NCBI GenBank assembly: GCA_013792005.1
Contig: VMSU01000225.1
Coordinates: forward strand, 1-61,611
Length of the DNA: 61,611 bases
Source: Desulfobulbaceae bacterium
GTDB lineage: Bacteria > Desulfobacterota > Desulfobulbia > Desulfobulbales > VMSU01
Direction of reading: 5' to 3'
In this document: in pieces, positions 52,172 through 61,224 of the stretch
How the letters are laid out: each line of letters begins with the position of its first letter
How positions within the stretch are numbered: the stretch's first letter is position 1
Position numbers and translations under genes: made by a program
The notes under the pieces: model-generated
Database searches by the model: none
Told to the model about the DNA's origin: nothing
Seen by the model: the letters and a program-made list of their open reading frames with translations, nothing else

Positions 52172-55100
52172 ATGGAAAAACTCATTCATTTTGTTCTGCG
52201 CAGTCGATTGCTGATGAGCGTACTCGGTGTACTGGTACTGGCCGCAGGCTGGTTCAGTTATCAACAATTGCCGGTCGATGCCTTTCCGGACGTCACCCCG
52301 GCCCTGGTCCAGGTTTTCACCGAAACCGAGGGTCTTGCCCCCGAGGAGGTGGAGAAATATGTCACCTATCCGGTAGAAACAGCCATGAACGGATTGCCTC
52401 GCCTTAAGGAAATCCGCTCAATATCAAATTTCGGCTTGTCAGTCATTAATATCTACTTTGAGGAAGGAACTGATATCTATTTTGCCCGGCAACTAGTTGG
52501 CGAGCGCTTGCAGATGGCTCGCGAACAGATTCCCGAAGGGTTTGGCGTCCCTGAAATGGGGCCGATTGCCACCGGCTTAGGACAAATTCTCTTCTATGTA
52601 CTTGAAGATGAAAAGGGCCAGCGCTCCCCGGAAGAGATGCGAGAAATCCAGGATTGGCTGATCAAGTTTAATCTACAGACCGTGGCAGGCGTGACAGAGG
52701 TGCTCTCTCTCGGAGGAGAGGTTAAGCAGTTTCAGGTTCGCGTACGCCCCGCAGACTTGCTTCGCTACGACTTGAGCATTGGTGAGATAACGGAAAAAGT
52801 GCAGGCCAATAACGGCAACGTCGGAGCACAATTTCTGGTCAAGAACGCCGAAGAATATATTATTCGCTCAGTCGGTCTTGCTGAAAAAATTTCTGACTTG
52901 GAACGTATCGTACTTAAGGTGCAGGACGGGACGCCGGTCTACCTTGAGCAGGTGGCAGATGTGGCTATCGGCGGCGAAATTAGACGGGGGCTTGCCACCA
53001 TGAACGGCAAGGGAGAAGTCGTAGTCGGTATGGTTCTCAAGCTGATCGGCACTAATACCTCCACGGTTATCGCCGACGTGAAGTCCAAACTTGCCGAAAT
53101 CAACAAAGTTCTGCCCGAAGGGGTGAAGGTGGTTCCTTATTATGATCAGGCCACTTTGGTCGCCAAATGCGTGAAAACGGTAACTGACTCCCTAATTTTT
53201 GGTGTAATTTTGGTCACCGGGGTGCTCTTGATCTTCATGGGAGGGATACGGGCAAGCCTCGTAGTGGCCCTGTCCATCCCTTTTTCGATCTTCTTCGCCT
53301 TTATTATGATGAAGATCTTTGGGATCAGCGCCAATTTGATGTCTCTGGGCGGACTGGCCATTGCAATCGGTATGATGGTCGATGCCACCATCGTCATGGT
53401 TGAGAACGTTGACCGAATGCTGAGGGAGGCCGAGCCGGATGATTCTCGAATGGCAATTGTTGCTCGAGCTTGTAGCGAAGTGGGGCGCCCAATCATTTTT
53501 GCTATCGTTATTATCGTCATTGTCTTCTTACCACTGTTCACCTTGCAAGGAGTAGAGGGCAAGACCTTCAAGCCACTGGCGCAAACGGTGGCGTTGGGCA
53601 TGTTTGGCTCACTGCTTTATGCCATGCTACTGGCACCGGTGGCATCCCATATACTGATGCGCCGTCCCAAGTTAGACGCTTCTTCCGGGGAAGTACCAAA
53701 GGAGGCTTGGGTTGTGCGTGTAATGTTGCTGCCCTATCGACCGGTAGTGAGCCTTTTCGTCCGATATCGGTCATTGGCAGTAGGGCTTGCGATATCCATG
53801 CTTGTCTTAGGTGCCTTGGTGCTACCGCGCCTCGGCTCAGAATTTGTGCCGCGTCTCGACGAGGGCGACCTATTGATTCGCGCCACCATGGCTCCGTCGA
53901 TCTCCATGGAGGAGTCACGCGACACCATGCTACGATTTGAAAAACGACTGATGTCGCAGTTTCCGGAAGTGACACGAGTGGTTTCTCGAGTCGGCCGTGG
54001 TGAAGTCGGCGCTCACGCCGATCCGGTCAACAGCGCTGAATCATTTGTCTCATTAAAGCCACAAGAACAATGGACAAGTGCTAAGACACCCGATGAACTC
54101 TATGCCTTAATCAGCGAGGCTTTTGAGTCATTTCCCGGGGCCCAATTCAACGTCACGCAGCCTATCGCGGCGGCAGTCGACGAACTACTCACCGGCACCA
54201 AGGCCGAGTTGGCCATCAAAATATTTGGGCCTGACATGGACATCCTCAAGGAAAAAGCGGCTGAAATCGAGGCGGTTATCCGGACAATTCCCGGCGCCGC
54301 AGATATTCAAAAAGATCAGGTGACCGGGACGCCGCAGTTGAAAATTAGCATCGACCGTCAGGCCATCGCCCGTTACGGCATCAATGTCGAGGATGTGCAG
54401 GACGTCATCCGAGTCGCTGTGGGGGGTGAGACTGCCGGGCAGATGTTTGAAGGAATACGTCGTTTTGATATTACCGTGCGCTTCGCTGAGGAAGCACGGA
54501 AGGATGCCGATGCGATTCGCCACCTCCTGATCGCCGCCCCCGGCGGAGCCAAGGTGCCTCTCGATCAGCTTGCCTCCATTGAGGAAATTGTCGGACCGCG
54601 CCAGATCACCCGCGAAAATAACCAACGGTTCATCACCGTCCAATGTAATGTGCGAGGCCGTGACATTGGCTCTTTTGTTGCTGAAGGCCAGCAAGCCCTT
54701 GCAGAAAAAGTGCAAATGCCGACGGGCTACCTGGTCAATTGGGGAGGACAATTCGAACTACAGCAGGAGGCCAACAAACGCCTAGCTCTCGTGGTGCCAG
54801 TCACCTTGCTGGTTATTCTCCTTTTGTTGTTCATGAATTTCGGTTCGCTGAAAAACACCTTCCTCATTCTGTTTAATATCCCGTTGGCCCTGGTCGGTGG
54901 GTTAGTAGCATTGTGGCTCACCGGACAGAACCTTTCTGTACCCTCGTCGATTGGTTTTATTGCCTTGTTTGGCATTGCCCTGGAAAACGGCATGGTTCTG
55001 GTCACGTACCTCAATCAATTGCTTCGTGATGGGGTGCCGGTGAACGAGGCGTCGATTCGCGGGGCCTGTCTACGGCTGCGCCCAGTGCTGATGACTGCCA

Positions 55101-55276
55101 TCACCACTGCTCTTGGTCTCATCCCTCTGCTGTTCAGCTCGGGAACCGGTAGCGAAGTACAGCGTCCCCTGGCAACGGTAGTAACCGGCGGGCTTATCAC
55201 CTCTACTATCTTAACGTTGCTCGTGATTCCGGCCCTTTACAAGTGGTTTTCTGTTCAAGTGGAAAAGGAGATTTAA
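52172..55276 (+). CDS. czcA: CzcA-family heavy-metal RND pump
   Basis: A 1034-residue HME-RND pump, full length (LPVDAFPDVTPALVQVFTETEGLAP, EEGTDIYFARQLVGERLQMA). In helix 4 the motif is LAIAIGMMVDATIVMVEN. The DFG...DGA signature of Zn/Co/Cd pumps is absent, and so is the CusA form, so the substrate is uncertain. The neighbours (His-rich adaptor, ArsR, Zn/Cd ATPase) point to a divalent metal. A PII-like gene follows 2 bases after the stop. Confidence 0.93.
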   Translation: MEKLIHFVLRSRLLMSVLGVLVLAAGWFSYQQLPVDAFPDVTPALVQVFTETEGLAPEEVEKYVTYPVETAMNGLPRLKEIRSISNFGLSVINIYFEEGTDIYFARQLVGERLQMAREQIPEGFGVPEMGPIATGLGQILFYVLEDEKGQRSPEEMREIQDWLIKFNLQTVAGVTEVLSLGGEVKQFQVRVRPADLLRYDLSIGEITEKVQANNGNVGAQFLVKNAEEYIIRSVGLAEKISDLERIVLKVQDGTPVYLEQVADVAIGGEIRRGLATMNGKGEVVVGMVLKLIGTNTSTVIADVKSKLAEINKVLPEGVKVVPYYDQATLVAKCVKTVTDSLIFGVILVTGVLLIFMGGIRASLVVALSIPFSIFFAFIMMKIFGISANLMSLGGLAIAIGMMVDATIVMVENVDRMLREAEPDDSRMAIVARACSEVGRPIIFAIVIIVIVFLPLFTLQGVEGKTFKPLAQTVALGMFGSLLYAMLLAPVASHILMRRPKLDASSGEVPKEAWVVRVMLLPYRPVVSLFVRYRSLAVGLAISMLVLGALVLPRLGSEFVPRLDEGDLLIRATMAPSISMEESRDTMLRFEKRLMSQFPEVTRVVSRVGRGEVGAHADPVNSAESFVSLKPQEQWTSAKTPDELYALISEAFESFPGAQFNVTQPIAAAVDELLTGTKAELAIKIFGPDMDILKEKAAEIEAVIRTIPGAADIQKDQVTGTPQLKISIDRQAIARYGINVEDVQDVIRVAVGGETAGQMFEGIRRFDITVRFAEEARKDADAIRHLLIAAPGGAKVPLDQLASIEEIVGPRQITRENNQRFITVQCNVRGRDIGSFVAEGQQALAEKVQMPTGYLVNWGGQFELQQEANKRLALVVPVTLLVILLLLFMNFGSLKNTFLILFNIPLALVGGLVALWLTGQNLSVPSSIGFIALFGIALENGMVLVTYLNQLLRDGVPVNEASIRGACLRLRPVLMTAITTALGLIPLLFSSGTGSEVQRPLATVVTGGLITSTILTLLVIPALYKWFSVQVEKEI

Positions 55277-55278
55277 AC

Positions 55279-55608
55279 ATGAAAGAGATCAAAGCGTACA
55301 TTGCCAAACACAAGTTGAATGACGTTACCCGTGCGCTCCATAAGATCGATGGTTTGTCTGGCATGAGTGTTGTTGAGCGCTATGGCTATGGGATTGGTTG
55401 GGCCAAGGCAAAGGAGTCTGGGCTGACTGACTTTCACCCAGGGGTCAAAGTCGAGGTCATTTGCCAAGACGATCTGGTTGAAAAGGTAATCTCAGCCATT
55501 GAGAAGGCCGCGCATACCGGCCTCAAGGGCGATGGCAAAATCTACGTAAGCACCATTGAGCAAGCCGTACGAATCAGCAGCGGTGAACGCGGCGATGGAG
55601 CCGTTTAA
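55279..55608 (+). CDS. PII-like protein linked to RND metal efflux (PII-NG type)
   Basis: A 109-residue PII-superfamily protein (MKEIKAYIAKHKLNDVTRAL; C-terminal TGLKGDGKIYVSTIEQAVRI, SSGERGDG). It lacks a GlnB-type T loop with the uridylylated Tyr context; the region is YGYGIGWAKAKESGLTDFHP. A PII group encoded beside heavy-metal RND pumps has been described as PII-NG. It may regulate the pump by ligand or nucleotide binding; this is inference. ATG 55279 is the natural start. Confidence 0.85.
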   Translation: MKEIKAYIAKHKLNDVTRALHKIDGLSGMSVVERYGYGIGWAKAKESGLTDFHPGVKVEVICQDDLVEKVISAIEKAAHTGLKGDGKIYVSTIEQAVRISSGERGDGAV

Positions 55609-55641
55609 GAGCTCAGCGTCCCATAATTTGTTCTGAAAAAG

Positions 55642-55682
55642 GTCAGCGCTGGTCTTCGACCACGATGGTGACCAGCGCTGAC
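55642..55682 (+). other. 13-bp perfect inverted repeat between PII-like and lipoprotein genes
   Basis: Arms GTCAGCGCTGGTC (55642-55654) and GACCAGCGCTGAC (55670-55682) enclose 15 bases. Two small alternative hairpins (GGTC/GACC and ACCA/TGGT) overlap within it. No T run follows, so it is more likely an mRNA processing or stability hairpin, or an operator, than a terminator. Confidence 0.6.
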
Positions 55683-55702
55683 TATGGTCAACGAGGTAAG
55701 AA

Positions 55703-56101
55703 ATGAAAGATTTTCTTTTCAAAATATATATAGCTGCCATCGCATGCCTAATGATGCTGTCCGGCTGCGCAATTACCCCAAACCTCTTAGATAAGGACTT
55801 CACCAAGGAAATGGTTCCAAGCCGCCAAACATATTTCAGTCAGGTTTGGGCGGCAGAAGGCAATAACGAATTCAGGGTTTCGGGGAAAATCCACCTGAAA
55901 GGCAGCATGGGATTCAATGTCCCGGATTATGTGGAGGTGACTTTGGTGGATGAAAAGGGTGCGGTTGTCGAGAGTCAAAAAGTACCATACTACCCAAGAA
56001 GACTAACTGGTCGGAAGCGCCACCTAGCAGCGCGTTTTACCGCTCATTTCACAGAAACGCCTCCTAGTGGAACTATCATCCGCCTGAGCAATGTGAATTG
56101 A
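55703..56101 (+). CDS. Small lipoprotein, unknown
   Basis: A 132-residue lipoprotein (lipobox MLSGC, Cys at about residue 22) with a small beta-sandwich-like mature part (FRVSGKIHLKGSMGFNVPDYVEVTLVDEKGAVVES). GAGG precedes the ATG. Placed between the RND pump genes and the ATPase gene; periplasmic accessory role inferred only from context. Confidence 0.6.
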   Translation: MKDFLFKIYIAAIACLMMLSGCAITPNLLDKDFTKEMVPSRQTYFSQVWAAEGNNEFRVSGKIHLKGSMGFNVPDYVEVTLVDEKGAVVESQKVPYYPRRLTGRKRHLAARFTAHFTETPPSGTIIRLSNVN

Positions 56102-56143
56102 CTAGGCCAAAGATAACCAAACTCCTTATGGAATGGCTTCATT

Positions 56144-58276
56144 ATGAACCGAATACAGATCGAGCGTTATGATATTGATAATTTGGACTGCGCTACCTGC
56201 GCTGCCAAAATTGAGCAAGAACTGAAAAAAACCGATGGGGTTGAGGACGCGGTTCTTGATTTCGCCACACTTACGTTACTTCTCAAAGCAACCGATACCC
56301 AAAAGGCTTTAGCGGTAATCAGCCGTATTGAACCGCAAGTCAAGTTCACGCGGAGAGACAAAGGAGGGAATAAGCAGGAAGCTCATGATCATTCAACGGC
56401 CAGCAATTATCGAAAAGAGATTGGAATTATAATTACTTCCGGCATCATTTTCGTCGGTCACATGGTGTTTGAAAACCGTTTTCACGCCCTGCTTTGGCCC
56501 TGGGTGGAATATGTAGTCGTATGCACAGCCTATTTTCTGGCAGGCTGGAATGTTTTCCTTGGAGCGATACGCTCGATTCGGCGAGGACTTTTATTCGACG
56601 AAAATGTACTAATGATTATTGCTACGGTAGGAGCTATGGCGATTCATGCTCTATCCGAGGCAGTCGGAGTGATGTTGTTTTTCAAAGTCGGAGAACTGCT
56701 ACAAAATATGGCCGTATCCAAGGCGAGGCGGTCGATTCGCGGAGTTTTGGCCGCCAGGCCGGACCGAGCATTGGTGAAAAATGACAGCGGTTTTAGCGAA
56801 ATATCTCCAGGTCAAGTCAAGGTGGGCGATATCATCTTGGTCAAACCGGGGGAAAAGGTTGCCCTTGACGGGGAGGTGGTAGAAGGGATCTCCCAGGTGG
56901 ACACATCGCCGTTGACCGGCGAGCCGGTTCCAGTTCAAGCACGCCCCGGCGACTCCGTTATGGCGGGCACCATCAACACAGCCTCTGCCTTGATGGTGCG
57001 GGTGACAAAACCTTTTGAAGCGTCTTCCATCGCCCGGGTATTGGAGTTGGTGGAAAGCGCAACCGCCCGTAAGGCGGTCACCGAAAAGTTCATTACCACC
57101 TTTGCCCGCTATTACACCCCGGCAGTGGTGGCCATCGCCACGATAATTGCCGTAGTTCCACCCTTGCTGATAGCTGACGCCCAATTTACAACATGGGTCT
57201 ACCGGGCGTTGGTGATACTGGTCATTTCCTGCCCGTGCGCACTGGTGGTCAGTATTCCCTTAGGCTATTTCGGCGGAATCGGTTGGGCCTCGCGTAGCGG
57301 AATTCTAGTCAAGGGGTCGATGTTTATCGATGTCCTTGCATCAGTAAAAACAGTTGTTTTTGATAAAACAGGCACATTGACTCGCGGAGTTTTTATGCTG
57401 GACAGGGTGGTTACAGTTAATGGCTTTTCTGCCGACTATCTCCTGCAATTGACTGCCGCTGCCGAACTGCACTCCACCCATCCCATCGGCAAATCTATCG
57501 TTGCCGCCATGAACGCCAAGGGGCTTGCCATCAACGAGGCGCTGGTAAGCGATCACGTCGCCATCCCTGGTATTGGAGTTAGTACCGTTTATGAGGGGAA
57601 GAGTATCACCGTTGGCAGTGACGCGCTTTTGCATAAAATGGGAATCGACCACGAACAATGCATTGTTGAAAGCACCGTGGCCCACGTGGTGGTAGATAAT
57701 CAGTACGCCGGTTACATTGTGATCGGGGACCAGTTAAAAGCGGATGCCAAGCAAGCTATCCGCCTACTCCGGCAAAACGGCGTTGATAAAATTATCATGC
57801 TGACGGGGGATAATGAATCAGCGGCGGCACACGTGGCTAAGGACTTGGAACTGGATCAATTCCATGCCGGGTTACTCCCAGAGGATAAAGTCCGCATATT
57901 CGAACAGATTTGCGCCCAAGAAAAAAGCAACGGCAAGGTAGCCTTTGTGGGTGACGGGATCAACGACGCACCCGTCTTGGCTCGTGCTGATGTAGGCGTA
58001 GCCATGGGAGCCCTTGGCTCAGATGCCGCCATCGAAACCGCAGATGTAGTCCTAATGACCGATTCCCCTGCTAAAATGGCAGAAGCAATACGTATTGCTC
58101 GGCATACTCGCCGCATTGTCTGGCAAAACATTGCCTTGGCCTTTTCGGTTAAAGGCCTTTTTCTATTGTTGGGAGCCCTTGGGATGGCCTCCATGTGGGA
58201 GGCAGTATTTGCAGACATGGGCACCGCACTTCTCGCTCTGCTCAATGCCTCGCGAGTGTTTCGTAAAGTAGATTGA
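56144..58276 (+). CDS. zntA: Zn/Cd-type P1B ATPase with N-terminal HMA domain
   Basis: A 710-residue metal ATPase. An N-terminal HMA-like domain carries NLDCATCAAKIEQEL (CxxC at about residues 15-18). The core has CPC in ISCPCALVVSIPLGYFGG, DKTGTLTRG, HP in LHSTHPIGKS and [10 protein letters not shown]. The CPCALVVSIPLG form and the C-terminal helix with Asp (MWEAVFADMGTALLALLNASR) fit the Zn/Cd/Pb subgroup. It moves cytoplasmic metal to the periplasm for the RND pump. Confidence 0.93.
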   Translation: MNRIQIERYDIDNLDCATCAAKIEQELKKTDGVEDAVLDFATLTLLLKATDTQKALAVISRIEPQVKFTRRDKGGNKQEAHDHSTASNYRKEIGIIITSGIIFVGHMVFENRFHALLWPWVEYVVVCTAYFLAGWNVFLGAIRSIRRGLLFDENVLMIIATVGAMAIHALSEAVGVMLFFKVGELLQNMAVSKARRSIRGVLAARPDRALVKNDSGFSEISPGQVKVGDIILVKPGEKVALDGEVVEGISQVDTSPLTGEPVPVQARPGDSVMAGTINTASALMVRVTKPFEASSIARVLELVESATARKAVTEKFITTFARYYTPAVVAIATIIAVVPPLLIADAQFTTWVYRALVILVISCPCALVVSIPLGYFGGIGWASRSGILVKGSMFIDVLASVKTVVFDKTGTLTRGVFMLDRVVTVNGFSADYLLQLTAAAELHSTHPIGKSIVAAMNAKGLAINEALVSDHVAIPGIGVSTVYEGKSITVGSDALLHKMGIDHEQCIVESTVAHVVVDNQYAGYIVIGDQLKADAKQAIRLLRQNGVDKIIMLTGDNESAAAHVAKDLELDQFHAGLLPEDKVRIFEQICAQEKSNGKVAFVGDGINDAPVLARADVGVAMGALGSDAAIETADVVLMTDSPAKMAEAIRIARHTRRIVWQNIALAFSVKGLFLLLGALGMASMWEAVFADMGTALLALLNASRVFRKVD

Positions 58277-58306
58277 AAAAATGGGCATTATCAATTTAGT
58301 ATAGAC

Positions 58307-58322
58307 ATGTGAAATTTCACAT
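58307..58322. promoter_or_regulatory. Perfect palindrome before the dsbB-like gene
   Basis: ATGTGAAATTTCACAT: the TGTGA and TCACA arms are separated by 4 bp, resembling a CRP/FNR-superfamily site of the N4 type. TATAGA just upstream could be a -10. It lies about 105 bases before the dsbB-like start, after the ATPase stop. Confidence 0.5.
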
Positions 58323-58426
58323 ACAGATTGGGAAATTTTTTCCAGACAAACCAGGCCAACGCCCCCCATGCCTCAAAGGGCAGAAGGCTCATTTTATCCA
58401 ATCACTACTTTAGAGGGATCTTTATT

Positions 58427-58864
58427 ATGACCCAATCAGATCAAACATCAAATCGAAACTGGTCTCTTCTTTTTCTTTGTTGGGTTGTGGCCAGCATGTC
58501 AACCTTGGGGAGTGTATTTTTCAGCTACGTAATGGAGTTTGCGCCCTGTGTGTTGTGTTGGTATCAGAGAATATGCTTGTTCCCTTTAGTTATCATTTTA
58601 GCAGTAGGCCTGTTTCCTTTTGACAAAGGAGTTGTGCGATATTCTCTCCCTCTAGCGATAGCGGGCTGGCTAACGGCATGTTATCATAACCTATTGTACT
58701 CAGGAATTATCCCGAAGAGTCTCACTCCATGCAGCAAGGGCGTTTCCTGCACCGAAGAATACATCAATCTTTTTGGTTTTCTCACAATACCAATGCTTTC
58801 GCTACTTTCATTTTCAGCAATCATCGCTATTTTACTTATCTTACAAAGGAGGATATCTAAATGA
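58427..58864 (+). CDS. dsbB: DsbB-family disulfide bond formation protein
   Basis: A 145-residue, four-helix membrane protein with CVLC in EFAPCVLCWYQRI (first redox pair) and CSKGVSC in the second periplasmic loop. It is the short BdbC type. ATG 58427 has GAGGGA upstream; the longer ORF start has no ribosome site. It reoxidises a DsbA-like partner using quinone. The stop overlaps the next ATG. Confidence 0.9.
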   Translation: MTQSDQTSNRNWSLLFLCWVVASMSTLGSVFFSYVMEFAPCVLCWYQRICLFPLVIILAVGLFPFDKGVVRYSLPLAIAGWLTACYHNLLYSGIIPKSLTPCSKGVSCTEEYINLFGFLTIPMLSLLSFSAIIAILLILQRRISK

Positions 58865-59514
58865 AGTATGTAATGTTTGGCATTACAAGTCTTGCGTTGT
58901 TCTTTGTCTTTGTGTTTGCCAGTTCCTACTACAAGGGATATCAGGCTGAAAAATACGGATTCATGGCTAAAGAAAACGCTACAACTTTTGTCAGAGAGCA
59001 CTCTCAAACGCTTGGGAGTGATGATGCGAAAGTCTATCTTGTTGAGTTTATGGACCCTGCCTGTGAAACCTGCGCAGCTTTTTCTCCCCTGGTGAAGAAA
59101 ATCATCGCCGCGAATCCCGGCAAAATTAAACTTGTTCTTCGCTATGCCCCTTTTCATGATGGTGCTGATTATTTTGTCAAGATTCTTGAGGCAGCTAAAA
59201 GACAAGGGAAATATTGGGAGACCTTAGAGGTAATGTATGCGTCTCAACCAAACTGGGCCAGTCACCACAACCCGAAACCTGAACTGATTTGGCAATTTCT
59301 TCCTCAAGCTGGACTTGACATTGAACAAATCAGGAAAGATATGAATGATCCAGCAATTGCCAAACTCATTGAACAGGATATTGCCGATGCCAAAACGCTT
59401 AGTGTTCAGAAAACTCCAGGGTTCTTTGTTAACGGGAAACCCCTCCAGACTTTTGGTTACGAGAATTTGCTTCAATTGATTCAAGCTGAAATTATTGCCA
59501 ATTATCCGAATTAA
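58861..59514 (+). CDS. DsbA-like thioredoxin-fold protein
   Basis: A 217-residue protein with an N-terminal signal/anchor (residues 5-25) and a DSBA/Thioredoxin_4 domain with CETC in FMDPACETCAAFSPLVKKI and the cis-Pro region TPGFFVNGKPL. It overlaps dsbB by 4 bases and should be its partner, making disulfides in secreted proteins or acting as a reductase. Confidence 0.9.
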   Translation: MKYVMFGITSLALFFVFVFASSYYKGYQAEKYGFMAKENATTFVREHSQTLGSDDAKVYLVEFMDPACETCAAFSPLVKKIIAANPGKIKLVLRYAPFHDGADYFVKILEAAKRQGKYWETLEVMYASQPNWASHHNPKPELIWQFLPQAGLDIEQIRKDMNDPAIAKLIEQDIADAKTLSVQKTPGFFVNGKPLQTFGYENLLQLIQAEIIANYPN

Positions 59515-59561
59515 TTAATCAACTGTGCCTGCAAAGGCCATTTTTGAGGCTAAAGTTCATT

Positions 59562-60065
59562 ATGAAAAAAGTATCACTATTACTTTTGTTTTGTCTGTCT
59601 TTGCTTGTTTTTGGCTGTGGACAGAAGCCAAAGGTAGCTACAATTGGCGAGGCTGCACCGGATTTCACCCTTGTGGACAGAAAAGGTAAAACCTGGACAC
59701 TTTCTGAGCTTAAGGGACAGGTAGTTTTTGTGAATTTCTGGGCAACCTGGTGCCCTCCTTGCCGCGAGGAAATGCCTTCAATGCAGAAACTTTACACAAT
59801 GCTGCCAGGGGATAAATTTAAAATGCTGGCGATCTTAAATAAAGACGACCCAGCACTGGCGGATTCTTTTGCTGCAAAGCTTGGCATTACAATGCCAATC
59901 CTTAACGACCAACAGAATACAATTGGTCCCAAATATGGACTTACCGGAGTCCCTGAGACTTTTATTGTTGATAAGCAGGGTATCCTTAGAGAAAAATATA
60001 TTGGCCCCGCACAATGGGACTCTCCTGGGGTCGTTCAAATGTTGACGAACTACATCAGCCAGTGA
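59562..60065 (+). CDS. TlpA/ResA-like lipoprotein thiol-disulfide oxidoreductase
   Basis: A 167-residue lipoprotein (lipobox VFGC, Cys at about residue 18) with a TlpA-type thioredoxin domain: FWATWCPPCREEMPS active site and cis-Pro GLTGVPETFIVDKQG. ATG 59562 is used because the lipoprotein signal begins there. It is oriented to act outside the inner membrane, and probably receives electrons for apocytochrome or thiol reduction. Confidence 0.93.
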   Translation: MKKVSLLLLFCLSLLVFGCGQKPKVATIGEAAPDFTLVDRKGKTWTLSELKGQVVFVNFWATWCPPCREEMPSMQKLYTMLPGDKFKMLAILNKDDPALADSFAAKLGITMPILNDQQNTIGPKYGLTGVPETFIVDKQGILREKYIGPAQWDSPGVVQMLTNYISQ

Positions 60066-60133
60066 TGACACGAACTCTATCCCCGTGTCCGTCTTAGACT
60101 GAACCGTCACGATGCCAACCGTTTAAACGGGTA

Positions 60134-60292
60134 ATGAAAATGCGCAAAGAAAAAGCGATAATCAGAACCGCTCCGCTTGTTGCAATATTTGTTTTTTTGA
60201 TCCTTACGATTATCGGGATCAGTTTGGGCGAGCCATCACGTGTTCTTGAACAGGCAACGCAAATTTGCTTATCCTGTATCGGAATAGGATAG
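60134..60292 (+). CDS. CD1871A-like CXXC miniprotein (52 aa)
   Basis: A 52-residue protein with one membrane helix (about residues 13-32) and a C-terminal CLSCIGIG motif (Cys45, Cys48). It matches the CD1871A family of CXXC-motif miniproteins, which occur beside TlpA-like and 4Fe-4S genes. It ends 2 bases before the polyferredoxin start. The palindrome CCGTTTAAACGG (60119-60130) lies just upstream. Confidence 0.75.
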   Translation: MKMRKEKAIIRTAPLVAIFVFLILTIIGISLGEPSRVLEQATQICLSCIGIG

Positions 60293-60294
60293 TT

Positions 60295-61224
60295 ATGGAT
60301 CTCGTTCGTAAATTGGTTCAAGCCCTATTTTTCTTTATTAGCAATGGGTTCTGGAATTTTCCTATTACCAGAGGTATTTACCAAGGGCCACTAAAGGTCG
60401 TTTGCTCGCCAGGACTCAATTGTTATTCCTGCCCAGCGGCAACAACCTATTGTTTTCTCGGCTCCCTGCAGCAACTCCTTGCCGGAGTTCGAATGGCCAT
60501 TGAAAACAGCCAATTTTTTGTTGGTTTTTATGTAGTAGGAAGCATGGGGCTAATCGGCAGCTTTGTAGGTCGAATGGTATGCGGGTGGGCCTGTCCATTT
60601 GGTCTGTTGCAGGAGCTTCTCTACAAAATTCCTTCACGGAAGTTTGGTGTTTGGCCTCCCTTACGCTACGTAAAATATGGACTCTTGCTTTTCATGGTTA
60701 TCCTCCTTCCTCTCTTTGAAATTGATGCAGTCGGACTTGGAGCTCCTTGGTTTTGCAAGTATTTCTGTCCGGCTGGCACCCTGGAAGCCGGATTCCCGAT
60801 GCTTATTTTGCAGCCTGATCTTCGAGCCACCTTAGGCCCGCTATTCTTTAACAAGCTCTTTATTCTTGTTATTTTTATAGTCTGGGCCGTTTTTGCCAGT
60901 CGGCCTTTCTGCCGAACGGCCTGCCCTCTTGGTGCATTCTATGCCCTGTTCAGCAAAATAAAACTGGTCAAATTAAGACTTAATTCCACCCAATGTACGA
61001 ATTGTGCCGCCTGCCATAGTGTCTGCCCGATGGGGGTACGATTTAATGAGTCCCCCGACGACATGGAATGTATATCCTGCCTGGCCTGCAGTAAAGCCTG
61101 TAAATTCAATGCAATTGATCTTGAAATTGGTGGTGTGGCAATCACAAACCAATCATTTGCAGGTGGTCCTAGAAACAAAAAGAATCCTCAAGGATCCTTT
61201 TTTCGAGTCACCAACGATCATTGA
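60295..61224 (+). CDS. 4Fe-4S membrane polyferredoxin (NapH/CcoG-like)
   Basis: A 309-residue protein with an N-terminal Cys set (CSPGLNCYSCPAAT), about five membrane helices, CGWACPFGLLQE, CKYFCPAGTLE, CRTACPLGAFY, and two C-terminal 4Fe-4S motifs (CTNCAACHSVCPMG and CISCLACSKACKFN). Its cytoplasmic ferredoxin clusters could collect electrons and pass them through membrane clusters to the TlpA-like or CXXC partners. Same operon as the miniprotein and the TlpA-like gene. Confidence 0.92.
   Translation: MDLVRKLVQALFFFISNGFWNFPITRGIYQGPLKVVCSPGLNCYSCPAATTYCFLGSLQQLLAGVRMAIENSQFFVGFYVVGSMGLIGSFVGRMVCGWACPFGLLQELLYKIPSRKFGVWPPLRYVKYGLLLFMVILLPLFEIDAVGLGAPWFCKYFCPAGTLEAGFPMLILQPDLRATLGPLFFNKLFILVIFIVWAVFASRPFCRTACPLGAFYALFSKIKLVKLRLNSTQCTNCAACHSVCPMGVRFNESPDDMECISCLACSKACKFNAIDLEIGGVAITNQSFAGGPRNKKNPQGSFFRVTNDH

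Noticed and set aside
60094-60321. Antisense reading frame over the CXXC miniprotein
   Set aside because: It overlaps the conserved sense miniprotein and the start of the polyferredoxin, and has no ribosome site.
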